Shown piece after piece: positions 32,998-40,477 of a DNA stretch of 64,000 bases. Numbering within the stretch: the stretch's first letter is position 1; each line of letters begins with the position of its first letter. The stretch lies in the NCBI RefSeq assembly GCF_000688395.1, contig NZ_JIAG01000010.1:1-64000 (forward strand), read 5' to 3'. The DNA comes from Haematomicrobium sanguinis DSM 21259. Lineage in GTDB: Bacteria; Actinomycetota; Actinomycetes; Actinomycetales; Micrococcaceae. The notes beneath the pieces were generated by a model, which saw nothing but the letters and a program-made list of their open reading frames with translations, made no database searches and had not been told where the DNA came from. The position numbers and the translations under genes are program-made.

Positions 32998-34128
32998 TCA
33001 GAGGAGGACGAGGTCGTCGGCGTGGACCACCGCGCGCTCGAAACCGTGCCCCAGCTCCGCGCCAAGCTCGTGCGTTGACCTGCCGAGCATCTGCGGCAAG
33101 TCGTCATCGGCGTAACTCACGAGTCCGCGCGCCACAACAGCACCGGACTCGTCCACCAGATCCACCGCGTCGCCGGCGTCAAAATGCCCGGTCACCTTGG
33201 TAATTCCAGCAGCAAGTAAGGAACGACGGCGCGTGGTCACCGCCCGCACGGCGCCTGCGTCCAGCGTGAGCGAACCTTTAGTGTTCGCGAGGTGCGCGAG
33301 CCAGAGTTTGCGCACCGGCATCTTGGCACCCGTCGGCTCAAACCAGGTGCCCACATCGTCACCAGCAAACGCCGCGGCAACATTTTTCGCCGAGGTCAAG
33401 AGCGTCGGGATTCCGGACGCGGCGGCAATCGTCGCCGCCTCGACCTTGGTCTTCATGCCCCCTGTGCCAAGACCCGCGCTCCCCGTCCCGCCAATATTGA
33501 GCGACTCCAGCAGCGCCAAGTCCTCCACAAAGGGGACACGCAAAGCGCCTTCGGACGGCGGCCCGTCATACAGCGCGTCCACATCGGAGAGCAACAGGAG
33601 CGCCTCAGCCTTAATAAGGTGCGCTACCAGAGCGGCCAGCCGATCGTTGTCGCCAAATCGAATTTCGTGGGTTGCTACGGTGTCGTTCTCGTTCACGATC
33701 GGCAGTACCTTGAGATTCAGCAACCGCTCCAGCGCCCGAAATGCGTTGGCGTGTTGCTGACGGCGCATCAAATCCTCTGCCGTCAGCAAGACCTGACTCG
33801 CGGTTATCCCATGCCCCGCAAACGCTCCGGTATACCGTGCCACCAGCAATCCCTGGCCCACACTTGCGGCAGCCTGTTGCGTCGCCAGATCCCGCGGACG
33901 TTTAGCCAATTCGAGGGGCGCCAACCCGGCAGCGATCGCCCCGGAGGACACCAGCACAATCTCGACGCCACGACCATAGGCGGCCGCCAACGCGTCGACA
34001 AGTGAGCCTATCGCCTCAGTGGATAACCCGCCGGTCAGCGAAGTGATAGAAGAGGATCCGACTTTCACCACGACGCGCCGAGCGCGCGGCAGGGCATTTC
34101 GGTTCTCGGTTGGAGTAGTCATTGCCAT
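32998..34128 (-). CDS. proB: Glutamate 5-kinase with C-terminal PUA domain
   Basis: 376 aa. Kinase motifs: RVVVKVGSSSIT, LVSSGAIAAGLAPL, QVLLTAEDLMRR, PIVNENDTVATHEIRFGDNDRLAA and GTGGMKTKVEAA. The PUA domain covers the last 80 residues (GSLTLDAGAVRAVTTRRRSLLAAGI). It phosphorylates glutamate in the first step of proline synthesis and is usually feedback-inhibited through this domain. The gene is normally directly after obg; here an aldo/keto reductase-MerR pair lies between. An alternative ATG two codons in (34122) is equally possible. Confidence 0.95.
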   Translation of the reverse strand: MAMTTPTENRNALPRARRVVVKVGSSSITSLTGGLSTEAIGSLVDALAAAYGRGVEIVLVSSGAIAAGLAPLELAKRPRDLATQQAAASVGQGLLVARYTGAFAGHGITASQVLLTAEDLMRRQQHANAFRALERLLNLKVLPIVNENDTVATHEIRFGDNDRLAALVAHLIKAEALLLLSDVDALYDGPPSEGALRVPFVEDLALLESLNIGGTGSAGLGTGGMKTKVEAATIAAASGIPTLLTSAKNVAAAFAGDDVGTWFEPTGAKMPVRKLWLAHLANTKGSLTLDAGAVRAVTTRRRSLLAAGITKVTGHFDAGDAVDLVDESGAVVARGLVSYADDDLPQMLGRSTHELGAELGHGFERAVVHADDLVLL

Positions 34129-34180
34129 TGAGTTTACGTGCCCTCCGGCCGACGCGTTTCATTCCGCACGTCACGGTTGC

Positions 34181-34204
34181 GTTGAACCGAGGTCCAGGGT
34201 CAAC
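34181..34204 (+). promoter_or_regulatory. MerR-type operator before the aldo/keto reductase
   Basis: GTTGAACC-8 nt-GGGTCAAC is a dyad with 7 of 8 matching positions, beginning with a -35-like TTGAAC. MerR regulators bind such dyads within promoters with long spacers. It lies only 10 bp before the ATG at 34215, so the mRNA would have a very short leader. The MerR gene itself is at 35175-35531. Confidence 0.5.
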
Positions 34205-34214
34205 ACTTGTTCTC

Positions 34215-35162
34215 ATGGATGCTAAAGAAAACACGTTTGTCAGCCCCGAAGCCTTTATCGGGACCATGTACTGGGGCACCAGGGTCGCCGAGTCGATGGC
34301 GCACCGAGTCATCGGTCACGCACTATCCAACGGGCCAGCCTTTCTGGACACCGCCAACAATTACGCCTTCTGGCTCGGCTCAGCAACCGGCGATGAATCT
34401 GAACTGGTTATCGGATCCTGGATCGCCAAACACCCAGAATCCGTTGCCGACGGCTCTCTTCGTATAGCTTCGAAAGCCGGAGCACGTCCCGTGGCGCAGG
34501 GTGGCGACCTCAGCAACATCATGGATTTGAAACCGGAGTCGATCCGCGATCAGCTTCATGGGAGCCTATCCCGCCTGAACGTAGAGAGAATTGATCTGTA
34601 CTATGCCCACATTTATTCGAGAACTGTTCCGCAAAGCGAGGTTATTGGTACGCTCCAAGACCTCGTCAGCGAAGGGTTAATAGCTCATTACGGCGTCAGC
34701 AACTACACCTCTACGCAACTCCCGGAAGTCTTGGACTTCACCGGAAACCAGTTGTCTCCGGTCTCGATCCAGAATTACTTCACCTATCTGCAGCCCAAAA
34801 ACTTCACTCCTTACCTCCAGGACCTCATGACTGAAGAAGTGATTAGTACAGCCCAGGACCATGGCATCACTCGTGCCGGATATTCGCCACTCCTCTCCGG
34901 TGCGTACGATGCCAAGGGCAAGGATTTTCCCGATATGTATGAGGCCAGTGCCATTGAGACACCCCTCTCTGCACTCCGAAGAATTGCCCAAGAGTACGGG
35001 TTAGCTTCAGGACAAGTCGTCTTGAGTTGGGCGACTCACAGACACCGGTCGGTGACACCTATAGTGGGCATCTCTTCACCGGAGCAGTTTGATTCCATGT
35101 CTCACGCCATCAAAACGGACTTGCCCGAAGCGGTTTATCTAGCCCTGGACGCCGCCCGCTGA
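34215..35162 (+). CDS. Aldo/keto reductase
   Basis: 315 aa, the standard length for the family. Catalytic tetrad positions are visible: Asp/Tyr in FLDTANNYAFWLG, Lys in RIASKAGARP, His in DLYYAHIYSRT. Late cofactor segments are VLSWATHRHRSVTPIVGISSPEQF. It reduces carbonyl compounds with NADPH; the substrate is unknown. Start 34215 is chosen because the conserved strand begins at once (FIGTMYWGT); the longer frame from 34122 would run over the proposed operator. A MerR regulator follows at 12 bp. Confidence 0.82.
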   Translation: MDAKENTFVSPEAFIGTMYWGTRVAESMAHRVIGHALSNGPAFLDTANNYAFWLGSATGDESELVIGSWIAKHPESVADGSLRIASKAGARPVAQGGDLSNIMDLKPESIRDQLHGSLSRLNVERIDLYYAHIYSRTVPQSEVIGTLQDLVSEGLIAHYGVSNYTSTQLPEVLDFTGNQLSPVSIQNYFTYLQPKNFTPYLQDLMTEEVISTAQDHGITRAGYSPLLSGAYDAKGKDFPDMYEASAIETPLSALRRIAQEYGLASGQVVLSWATHRHRSVTPIVGISSPEQFDSMSHAIKTDLPEAVYLALDAAR

Positions 35163-35174
35163 CAGACTCTAGTC

Positions 35175-35531
35175 ATGAGAATCGGAGAAGTATCCCAGAG
35201 GCTTCACATAGGCGAGGACACCATCAGGTATTACGAACGGGAGGGAGTACTACCTCAACCTCGCCGAGACGCGCTTGGTCACCGGGATTACACGGAAGAG
35301 GATCTGGAGTTCTTAGACGCCCTCATCCGGCTGAAAGAAACCGGCATGAGTCTGGCTGACATCGCGAAGTTTACGCATTGGGTGCAGGGCGATCCAGATT
35401 TTGTCGCTGAGCGTCTTCAGCTTCTGCGCGGTCACCGGGAAAGCATCCTGGCACAGCAAGAAGTTCTCAACCGAGCGCTCTCGGTGATCGACCACAAAAT
35501 TGAGGTCTACAGTTCGCGACTGGATCCCTAA
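35175..35531 (+). CDS. MerR-family transcriptional regulator
   Basis: 118 aa. Classic MerR N-terminus MRIGEVSQRLHIGEDTIRYYEREGVLPQPRR, wing GHRDYTEEDLEFLDALIRLKETGMSL, and a dimerisation helix (QLLRGHRESILAQQEVLNRALSVIDHKI). No metal-binding cysteines, so an organic ligand or redox stress is a better guess than a metal. It probably controls the reductase just upstream through the dyad at 34181-34204. Confidence 0.88.
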   Translation: MRIGEVSQRLHIGEDTIRYYEREGVLPQPRRDALGHRDYTEEDLEFLDALIRLKETGMSLADIAKFTHWVQGDPDFVAERLQLLRGHRESILAQQEVLNRALSVIDHKIEVYSSRLDP

Positions 35532-35534
35532 CGA

Positions 35535-37109
35535 CTATTCATCATCGAGGTCACCCTCGCGGGCGAGCCGCTCGGCGCGCCGCGCATCCACGGACTCGGT
35601 CCAAATCCCGGCCTGACGCTGCTCTTCCAATTCCTCGCGCGCGGCAGCCTTAGCGTCCTTGCGCTCCTGGTACTCCTCGCGCTTTTGCGCGCGCGTGGGC
35701 CGGGCGAACTCTTCCAAGCGAATATCGGTGCCGCGCGGCGACGCCAGCAGTTCGGCACCGCCGACCATGGTCGGCTCCCAGTCAAAGACCACCGCGTCCT
35801 CTTCGCCAATGACCACGGCATCCCCTGGCTTAGCGCCCTGCTTGAAGAGTTCATCTTCGACACCGAGCTTGTTGAGCCGGTCCGCCAAATAGCCGACAGC
35901 CTCATCATTATTGAAGTCGGTTTGCTTGACCCACTTCACCGGCTTGTCGCCAATGACTCGGAAGAGCGGTTCTAGGTTCTTTTCCTCGCGCCGGATCGTG
36001 AACTCGCGACGGTTCACCGCCCGCGGACGCAGCACTGGCGGCGTCACCACAGGGGCGGCAGTTTCCAGTTTTTCGCGCGCCTGCATGACCAAATCGGCCA
36101 TCGCGAACCCGAGTTCGCGCAAGCCCTGATGCGTCACTGCTGACACTTCGAAGACTCGGTACCCTTCTGCTTCCAAGGGCTCGCGCACCATGTCCGCCAT
36201 CGCCTGGCCATCGGGCAAATCCACCTTATTGAGCACCACCAAGCGTGGCCGTTCGTTGAGGGGAATCACCTCGGAGTCCCCACCAAAACCCAAATCGGCG
36301 GAATACTTCTCCAACTCCGCCTCGATGGTGTGCAGATCATCCACAGGGTTCCGCTCGCTCTCCAGGTTCCCGGCATCCAGCACGTGCACAATCACCGCCG
36401 TGCGCTCCACGTGCCGCAAAAAGTCCAAGCCCAGACCGCGCCCCTCGCTCGCGCCCTCGATCAGCCCGGGAACGTCGGCAATCGTGAACCGCACATCCCC
36501 CGCCTGCACCACGCCGAGGTTCGGCACTAAGGTCGTGAACGGGTAATCGGCAATCTTCGGCCGCGCGGCGCTCATCGCCGCAATCAGACTCGACTTCCCG
36601 GCAGAGGGGTACCCCACCAGTGCCACATCGGCAATCGACTTGAGCTCCAGCACAATGTCTTGCGAGTCGCCCGGAATCCCGAGCAACGCGAAACCGGGCG
36701 CCTTCCGCTTTTGCGAGGACAACGCCGAGTTACCGAGGCCGCCCTGGCCGCCAGAAGCCACCACATACTCGGCACCTTCACCCACGAGGTCGGCAAGGAT
36801 GTTCCCCGAACGGTCTTTGACCACCGTCCCGTCAGGCACGGGCAGCACCAACGTTTCGCCAATCTTCCCGGCGCGCCAATCCCCCATACCCGGCCCGCCG
36901 TTGCCGGCTTTCCGGTGTGGAGAGTGGTGGTAGTCCAGAAGCGTTGTCACCTGTGGCGATACCCGCAAGATAATGTCGCCACCGTCCCCGCCGTTACCCC
37001 CATCGGGGCCACCGAGTGGCTTGAACTTCTCGCGCTTAATGGAGACACAGCCGTGACCGCCGTTACCTGCCGTGGCATGTAACACCACGCGATCCACAAA
37101 GTTCGCCAC
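35535..37109 (-). CDS. obg: GTPase Obg/CgtA
   Basis: 524 aa. The glycine-rich Obg fold comes first ([33 protein letters not shown]), then the G domain ([52 protein letters not shown]). The C-terminal OCT domain ([20 protein letters not shown]) with an acidic/basic tail is typical of Actinobacteria. It acts in 50S assembly. Start GTG 37109 is chosen for GGAGG 9-13 nt upstream; a GTG at 37124 is less well placed. It follows rpmA in the usual order. Confidence 0.95.
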   Translation of the reverse strand: MANFVDRVVLHATAGNGGHGCVSIKREKFKPLGGPDGGNGGDGGDIILRVSPQVTTLLDYHHSPHRKAGNGGPGMGDWRAGKIGETLVLPVPDGTVVKDRSGNILADLVGEGAEYVVASGGQGGLGNSALSSQKRKAPGFALLGIPGDSQDIVLELKSIADVALVGYPSAGKSSLIAAMSAARPKIADYPFTTLVPNLGVVQAGDVRFTIADVPGLIEGASEGRGLGLDFLRHVERTAVIVHVLDAGNLESERNPVDDLHTIEAELEKYSADLGFGGDSEVIPLNERPRLVVLNKVDLPDGQAMADMVREPLEAEGYRVFEVSAVTHQGLRELGFAMADLVMQAREKLETAAPVVTPPVLRPRAVNRREFTIRREEKNLEPLFRVIGDKPVKWVKQTDFNNDEAVGYLADRLNKLGVEDELFKQGAKPGDAVVIGEEDAVVFDWEPTMVGGAELLASPRGTDIRLEEFARPTRAQKREEYQERKDAKAAAREELEEQRQAGIWTESVDARRAERLAREGDLDDE

Positions 37110-37179
37110 CGACAAAACCTCCACCTACGTTAAGAAGCTGGCCCATCGCCGTCGTGCTTCTTTTTCTATATTAAATGCG

Positions 37180-37215
37180 AACGGTGGGCGGACCGCTTTG
37201 GGCCCACCCACCGTT
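37180..37215 (-). terminator. Hairpin after rpmA
   Basis: AACGGTGGG (37180-37188) pairs with CCCACCGTT (37207-37215). It follows the rpmA stop by 14 bp on the minus strand, with only weak T content after it. It may attenuate read-through into obg. A second small stem, AAGAAGC / GCTTCTT (37132-37162), encloses a copy of CATCGCCGTCGT. Confidence 0.6.
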
Positions 37216-37228
37216 GAGTAAAACTTTT

Positions 37229-37492
37229 TTACGCGCTCACAGTTTCGGCAACCACGTTGACCACGCGGCGGCCACGGCGAGTACCGAATTCCACGGCACC
37301 GGCCTCGAGCGCGAACAAGGTGTCATCCTTGCCGCGGCCCACGCCTGCGCCCGGGTGGAAGTGGGTGCCGCGCTGGCGCACGATGATCTCGCCGGCCTTG
37401 ACGACCTGACCGCCGAAGCGCTTCACACCCAAGTACTGCGGGTTGGAATCACGACCGTTGCGAGTCGAGCTCGCACCTTTCTTATGTGCCAT
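37229..37492 (-). CDS. rpmA: 50S ribosomal protein L27
   Basis: 87 aa beginning [20 protein letters not shown], the universal L27 start, followed by [27 protein letters not shown] and [11 protein letters not shown]. The N-terminal tail reaches the peptidyl-transferase centre. It is 13 bp behind rplU in the same operon. Confidence 0.98.
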   Translation of the reverse strand: MAHKKGASSTRNGRDSNPQYLGVKRFGGQVVKAGEIIVRQRGTHFHPGAGVGRGKDDTLFALEAGAVEFGTRRGRRVVNVVAETVSA

Positions 37493-37505
37493 GTGTCAGG
37501 CTCCC

Positions 37506-37814
37506 TTACTTAATTCCGGTGATCTTCACACGGGTCAGCTCGGAACGGTGTCCCTGACGCTTCTTGTACCCGGTCTTGTTCTTGAACTTCTGAATGACGA
37601 TCTTCTTGCCACGGAGATTCTCGATAATCTCTGCGGTCACCTTGACCTTGTCGAGGCTCTTCGCGTCACTGGTCACCTTGTCGCCGTCAACCAGCAGCAA
37701 GGCTGGGAGCTCAAAGGTGTCGCCAGCGGAGCCCTGAACGCGGTCAAGAGTCACGAGGTCTCCCACGGAAACCTTTTCTTGGCGGCCGCCTGCGCGGACA
37801 ATCGCGTACACCAC
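37506..37814 (-). CDS. rplU: 50S ribosomal protein L21
   Basis: 102 aa from the GTG at 37814 ([20 protein letters not shown]), ending with [20 protein letters not shown]. That start gives the exact length of other actinobacterial L21 proteins; frames starting at 37826 or 37889 would add residues not seen in the family. First gene of the rplU-rpmA unit. The promoter should lie in 37815-38104. Confidence 0.95.
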   Translation of the reverse strand: MVYAIVRAGGRQEKVSVGDLVTLDRVQGSAGDTFELPALLLVDGDKVTSDAKSLDKVKVTAEIIENLRGKKIVIQKFKNKTGYKKRQGHRSELTRVKITGIK

Positions 37815-38104
37815 TTGAGTACTCACTTCTTTCGACAATACGTTTGAATGTGCGGCCTCAATGAAAGACGACCACAAAGGTGGAGCCAAGATAGATTATC
37901 TGGCTTTCACACCGACAAACCAGTCTACTTGATACGCGCCAATCGGCGCAATTCGCGGGTGCCGCGTGTCGTCCGGGTTTTCCGGTCCTGATGCACGACG
38001 GCGTTGCTCGCCTTCCGCGCGGGCGGCCGGGCATGGCGCCGCTCGCAGAAAAGGCCCGGTGGACGGCCCTCGGGCTCATGCGCAAGACGATGCTGACGTG
38101 CTCG
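37815..38104. other. rplU leader/promoter region, no gene seen
   Basis: 290 bp. It holds a GCGCC-AATC-GGCGC hairpin (37936-37949) and a copy of GCACGACGGCGTTGCTCGCC at 37993-38012. No L21 autoregulatory leader could be identified with confidence. Confidence 0.5.
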
Positions 38105-38482
38105 TCAGTAGGGCGCCACCAGAGAGTCAAACATCGGAAAGTGCTTGACGTTTTTGGTGCGCAAGCGCGCGCTGAGCGAAAACGCCGTGGCGGCGATGGC
38201 CAGGTCTGCCGAGTCGATTCCACGATTGCGCGGTAACCATTCTCGCCCCAGTTCTCCGGCGATCTCTGCAATCCTCTCATCCACCGGGTGCCACACGAAG
38301 GCCCGAAAGAGCGCACGAGTCGCGCTTTCTTCCTGTGGACGCATTCCCGCAAGAACTTCTAGCCTCGTGATTTCGCTGGCGTGCAGGGGGCCATCGTCCA
38401 GGGCCTGGCGAAGAACCGCCGCCGCAGATGCATTGCCGCGCAAGAGGTCGATGAGGATCGAGGTGTCGACGAGCACTGTCAT
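38105..38482 (-). CDS. vapC: PIN-domain toxin, VapC type
   Basis: 125 aa starting MTVLVDTSILIDLLRGN. The PIN acidic residues are present: Asp in VLVDTS, Glu in ITRLEVLAGM, Asp in NRGIDSADLAIAA, and a late RTKNVKHFPMF motif. It is expected to be a Mg-dependent RNase cleaving tRNA or rRNA. The ATG overlaps the antitoxin stop as ATGA. A longer in-frame start (38572) lies within the antitoxin gene and is unlikely. Confidence 0.88.
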   Translation of the reverse strand: MTVLVDTSILIDLLRGNASAAAVLRQALDDGPLHASEITRLEVLAGMRPQEESATRALFRAFVWHPVDERIAEIAGELGREWLPRNRGIDSADLAIAATAFSLSARLRTKNVKHFPMFDSLVAPY

Positions 38483-38736
38483 GGAGCGGATGTCCGGCTC
38501 AGCCTGCGACCGGATCTCACATTCTCCACGTAGCGCTCCCCATCTTCGCTCCGCGCTTCCCATGCGCCCCACGCGGACTCGATGATCTTTCGGTCCCTGT
38601 CGAGATCGCGTGATTCTCCGTACCGCGCAGATACGGCTTCCCGAATCAATGACGAAATCGATCGCCCAGTGCGGGCCGCCTCCCGATCGAGAAGTCGACG
38701 CTCTTCGGGTGTGAGCGAAATCTGGGTACGTAGCAT
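38479..38736 (-). CDS. vapB: Ribbon-helix-helix antitoxin, VapB type
   Basis: 85 aa: MLRTQISLTPEERRLLDREAARTGRSISSLIREAVSARYG is a ribbon-helix-helix DNA-binding domain. The Trp-rich tail (IIESAWGAWEARSEDGERYV) is the expected toxin-binding part. It precedes and overlaps vapC. Start ATG 38736 is preferred; two in-frame starts up to 38760 would lie within the palindrome at 38736-38753, the likely operator. Confidence 0.85.
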   Translation of the reverse strand: MLRTQISLTPEERRLLDREAARTGRSISSLIREAVSARYGESRDLDRDRKIIESAWGAWEARSEDGERYVENVRSGRRLSRTSAP

Positions 38737-38753
38737 GATGTAATCATACATCA
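38736..38753. promoter_or_regulatory. Operator palindrome of the VapBC pair
   Basis: TGATGTA-ATCA-TACATCA is a perfect 7+7 palindrome directly at the antitoxin start codon. RHH antitoxins bind such sites to repress their own operon. Overlap with the ATG suggests a leaderless or near-leaderless message. Confidence 0.65.
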
Positions 38754-38782
38754 CATTCACTTTAAGGTGCCGGTCCCCACCT

Positions 38783-38846
38783 CGTCTGTGTAGCGCGACA
38801 CGCCGAGGTTTTCGCGCGACACTCGGCGTGTCGCGCTACACAGACG
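38783..38846. terminator. Perfect 25-bp hairpin after the thiD-tenA gene
   Basis: Arms 38783-38807 (CGTCTGTGTAGCGCGACACG...) and 38822-38846 are exact complements with a 14-nt loop. There is no T-tract. It lies 7 bp past the thiD-tenA stop and before vapB, so it probably ends the thiD-tenA transcript. Confidence 0.75.
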
Positions 38847-38853
38847 GGAAGGG

Positions 38854-40386
38854 TTAGGGGGTGCGCCAGGTGGTGGGCATCTCAAAAAACTCGCGCTCGA
38901 GTTCGCACGAGTACAGAAACGCGATATCCATCTGCTGGCGTGTGAGCGCATCGGCGGCGCGCCATTCGCTGTCGAAAATGTCGATCACGCGCCGAGTGGA
39001 CGCTTCAAACGCGTCATCCGCGTAAGCCTCAATCCACTCGCCAAAATCGTGCGGATCCCCCAGGCGATAGGTGTCAACCAGGTGCTTGCCAATTTCCGAG
39101 TACAGCCAAAAACAAGGCAGTACTGACGCGACGGCCCCCGCATAATTCCCGCGAGCAGTCGCCGCGGCTAAGTGATCGGTGTAGCGGCGGGTTGTCAGGT
39201 TCAACACCCCGATGTCTTGCGCCAACCGCGCATCGTTGGCCGAACGCTCTGCCGTAGCAAGCACCGGCTCCACCCATTTGTTGTGTAGTTCGCGCTCTTC
39301 ATATGCGCACGCGTGAGCGGCCTCACGGAAAAACTCCTGCTCTTCCTCCGTTGGTGCCAGTGCCGCCGTCGCTTCCAGAGCTTGCGCATAGATACCCAAG
39401 TAATAGGAGTCTTGAGCCAAATAATACGTGAACACGTTCCGATCCAGCGTCCCGGCCGCCAACTGTCGAATAAACGGCAGCTCAAGCGTGGCCTCAAAGG
39501 TCGGGCGAATGTGCCGCCACCAGTACGCGTGCGCTGGTTCTGCCACATTGCGCGCGGCGTGAAAATGGTGAATCGGACCGTGACCGGTGCCCACTTCCAG
39601 AGCATCCGCCTGCGCGACGGCCTCATACAACCACGGTTTCACCTCCGCCATCGCCGCATTCACGTCCCCGTACTGGGCTATCGCGGTGGCCAACGCGGAG
39701 GAAAGCGAACACCCGGTTCCATGCGTATTCTTCGTCTCGACCCGCGCCGAAGGATACTCGGTGTACTCGAGAGTTTCGCCGCGCGCATCCACGACGGCAT
39801 CCGGCGCCTGGTCACCGGCCAAATGGCCGCCCTTGAGAATCACCACGGCTCCGTGCCGCCGCGATACGGTCTCCGCCTGTGAGCGCGCTTCATCCCACGT
39901 CGAGGCCTCGGCGGCTTCGGCGAGCACGGCCAATTCGGGCAGGTTCGGGGTGATGACGTCGGCAAGATTCAGGAACTCGCGCAACGCAGATTCCGCAGAA
40001 GCGTCCAAAAGCCGGTCGCCGCTGGAGGCGATCATCACCGGATCAACGACGGCGATGGGCCGGCTTTGCGGGTAGGTTTCCAAGAGCCACCTGGAGACAG
40101 TGTGAATAATTTCCGTGCTCCCCAACATCCCGATCTTGATGGCGTCAATGGCGACGTCGTCGCTGACCGCGTCGAGTTGCTCACGCAAAAAAGCCATTTC
40201 GGGGATGTGCACGCTGCGCACGCCGTACGTATTTTGCGCTACCAGCGCCGTGACGACGCCCATGCCGTAACCGCCCATCGCCGCGATGCTCTTCAAGTCG
40301 GCGTGTAGTCCGGCACCACCGGTCGGGTCGGTACCGGCAATGCTGAGCACTCGTGGCACGGCGCGCGTTGTAGTGACGATTTCCAT
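38854..40386 (-). CDS. Bifunctional HMP(-P) kinase ThiD fused to TenA
   Basis: 510 aa. The N-terminal half is ThiD: LSIAGTDPTGGAGLHADLKS, VVDPVMIASSGDRLL, VITPNLPELAVL, VILKGGHLAG, KNTHGTGCSLSSALA. The C-terminal half from about residue 300 is TenA (AYWWRHIRPTFEATLELPFIR, FTYYLAQDSYYLGIY, LPCFWLYSEIGKHL), with the active Cys in LPCFW. ThiD phosphorylates hydroxymethylpyrimidine; TenA salvages pyrimidines from degraded thiamine. Such fusions are common in Actinobacteria. A TPP riboswitch lies directly upstream. Start 40386 is chosen after the riboswitch; 40407 would lie within it. Confidence 0.93.
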   Translation of the reverse strand: MEIVTTTRAVPRVLSIAGTDPTGGAGLHADLKSIAAMGGYGMGVVTALVAQNTYGVRSVHIPEMAFLREQLDAVSDDVAIDAIKIGMLGSTEIIHTVSRWLLETYPQSRPIAVVDPVMIASSGDRLLDASAESALREFLNLADVITPNLPELAVLAEAAEASTWDEARSQAETVSRRHGAVVILKGGHLAGDQAPDAVVDARGETLEYTEYPSARVETKNTHGTGCSLSSALATAIAQYGDVNAAMAEVKPWLYEAVAQADALEVGTGHGPIHHFHAARNVAEPAHAYWWRHIRPTFEATLELPFIRQLAAGTLDRNVFTYYLAQDSYYLGIYAQALEATAALAPTEEEQEFFREAAHACAYEERELHNKWVEPVLATAERSANDARLAQDIGVLNLTTRRYTDHLAAATARGNYAGAVASVLPCFWLYSEIGKHLVDTYRLGDPHDFGEWIEAYADDAFEASTRRVIDIFDSEWRAADALTRQQMDIAFLYSCELEREFFEMPTTWRTP

Positions 40387-40391
40387 GTGAC

Positions 40392-40466
40392 ATCCCTTCG
40401 CTGGCATTACCCAGACAGGTTCAACGGGTTTGGATTCTCAGCTCGCCTTCGCTCGCTCCCCGTGTC
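40392..40466 (-). promoter_or_regulatory. TPP riboswitch (THI element)
   Basis: On the minus strand the conserved blocks appear in order: CACGGGG, GCTGAGA, ACCCGTTGAACCTG, GGGTAATGCCAGCG, AAGGGA. This is the TPP aptamer. The final AAGGGA is also the likely SD for the ATG at 40386, so binding should hide the ribosome site; no terminator hairpin is seen. It controls thiD-tenA. Confidence 0.93.
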
Positions 40467-40477
40467 TATTGAAATTG

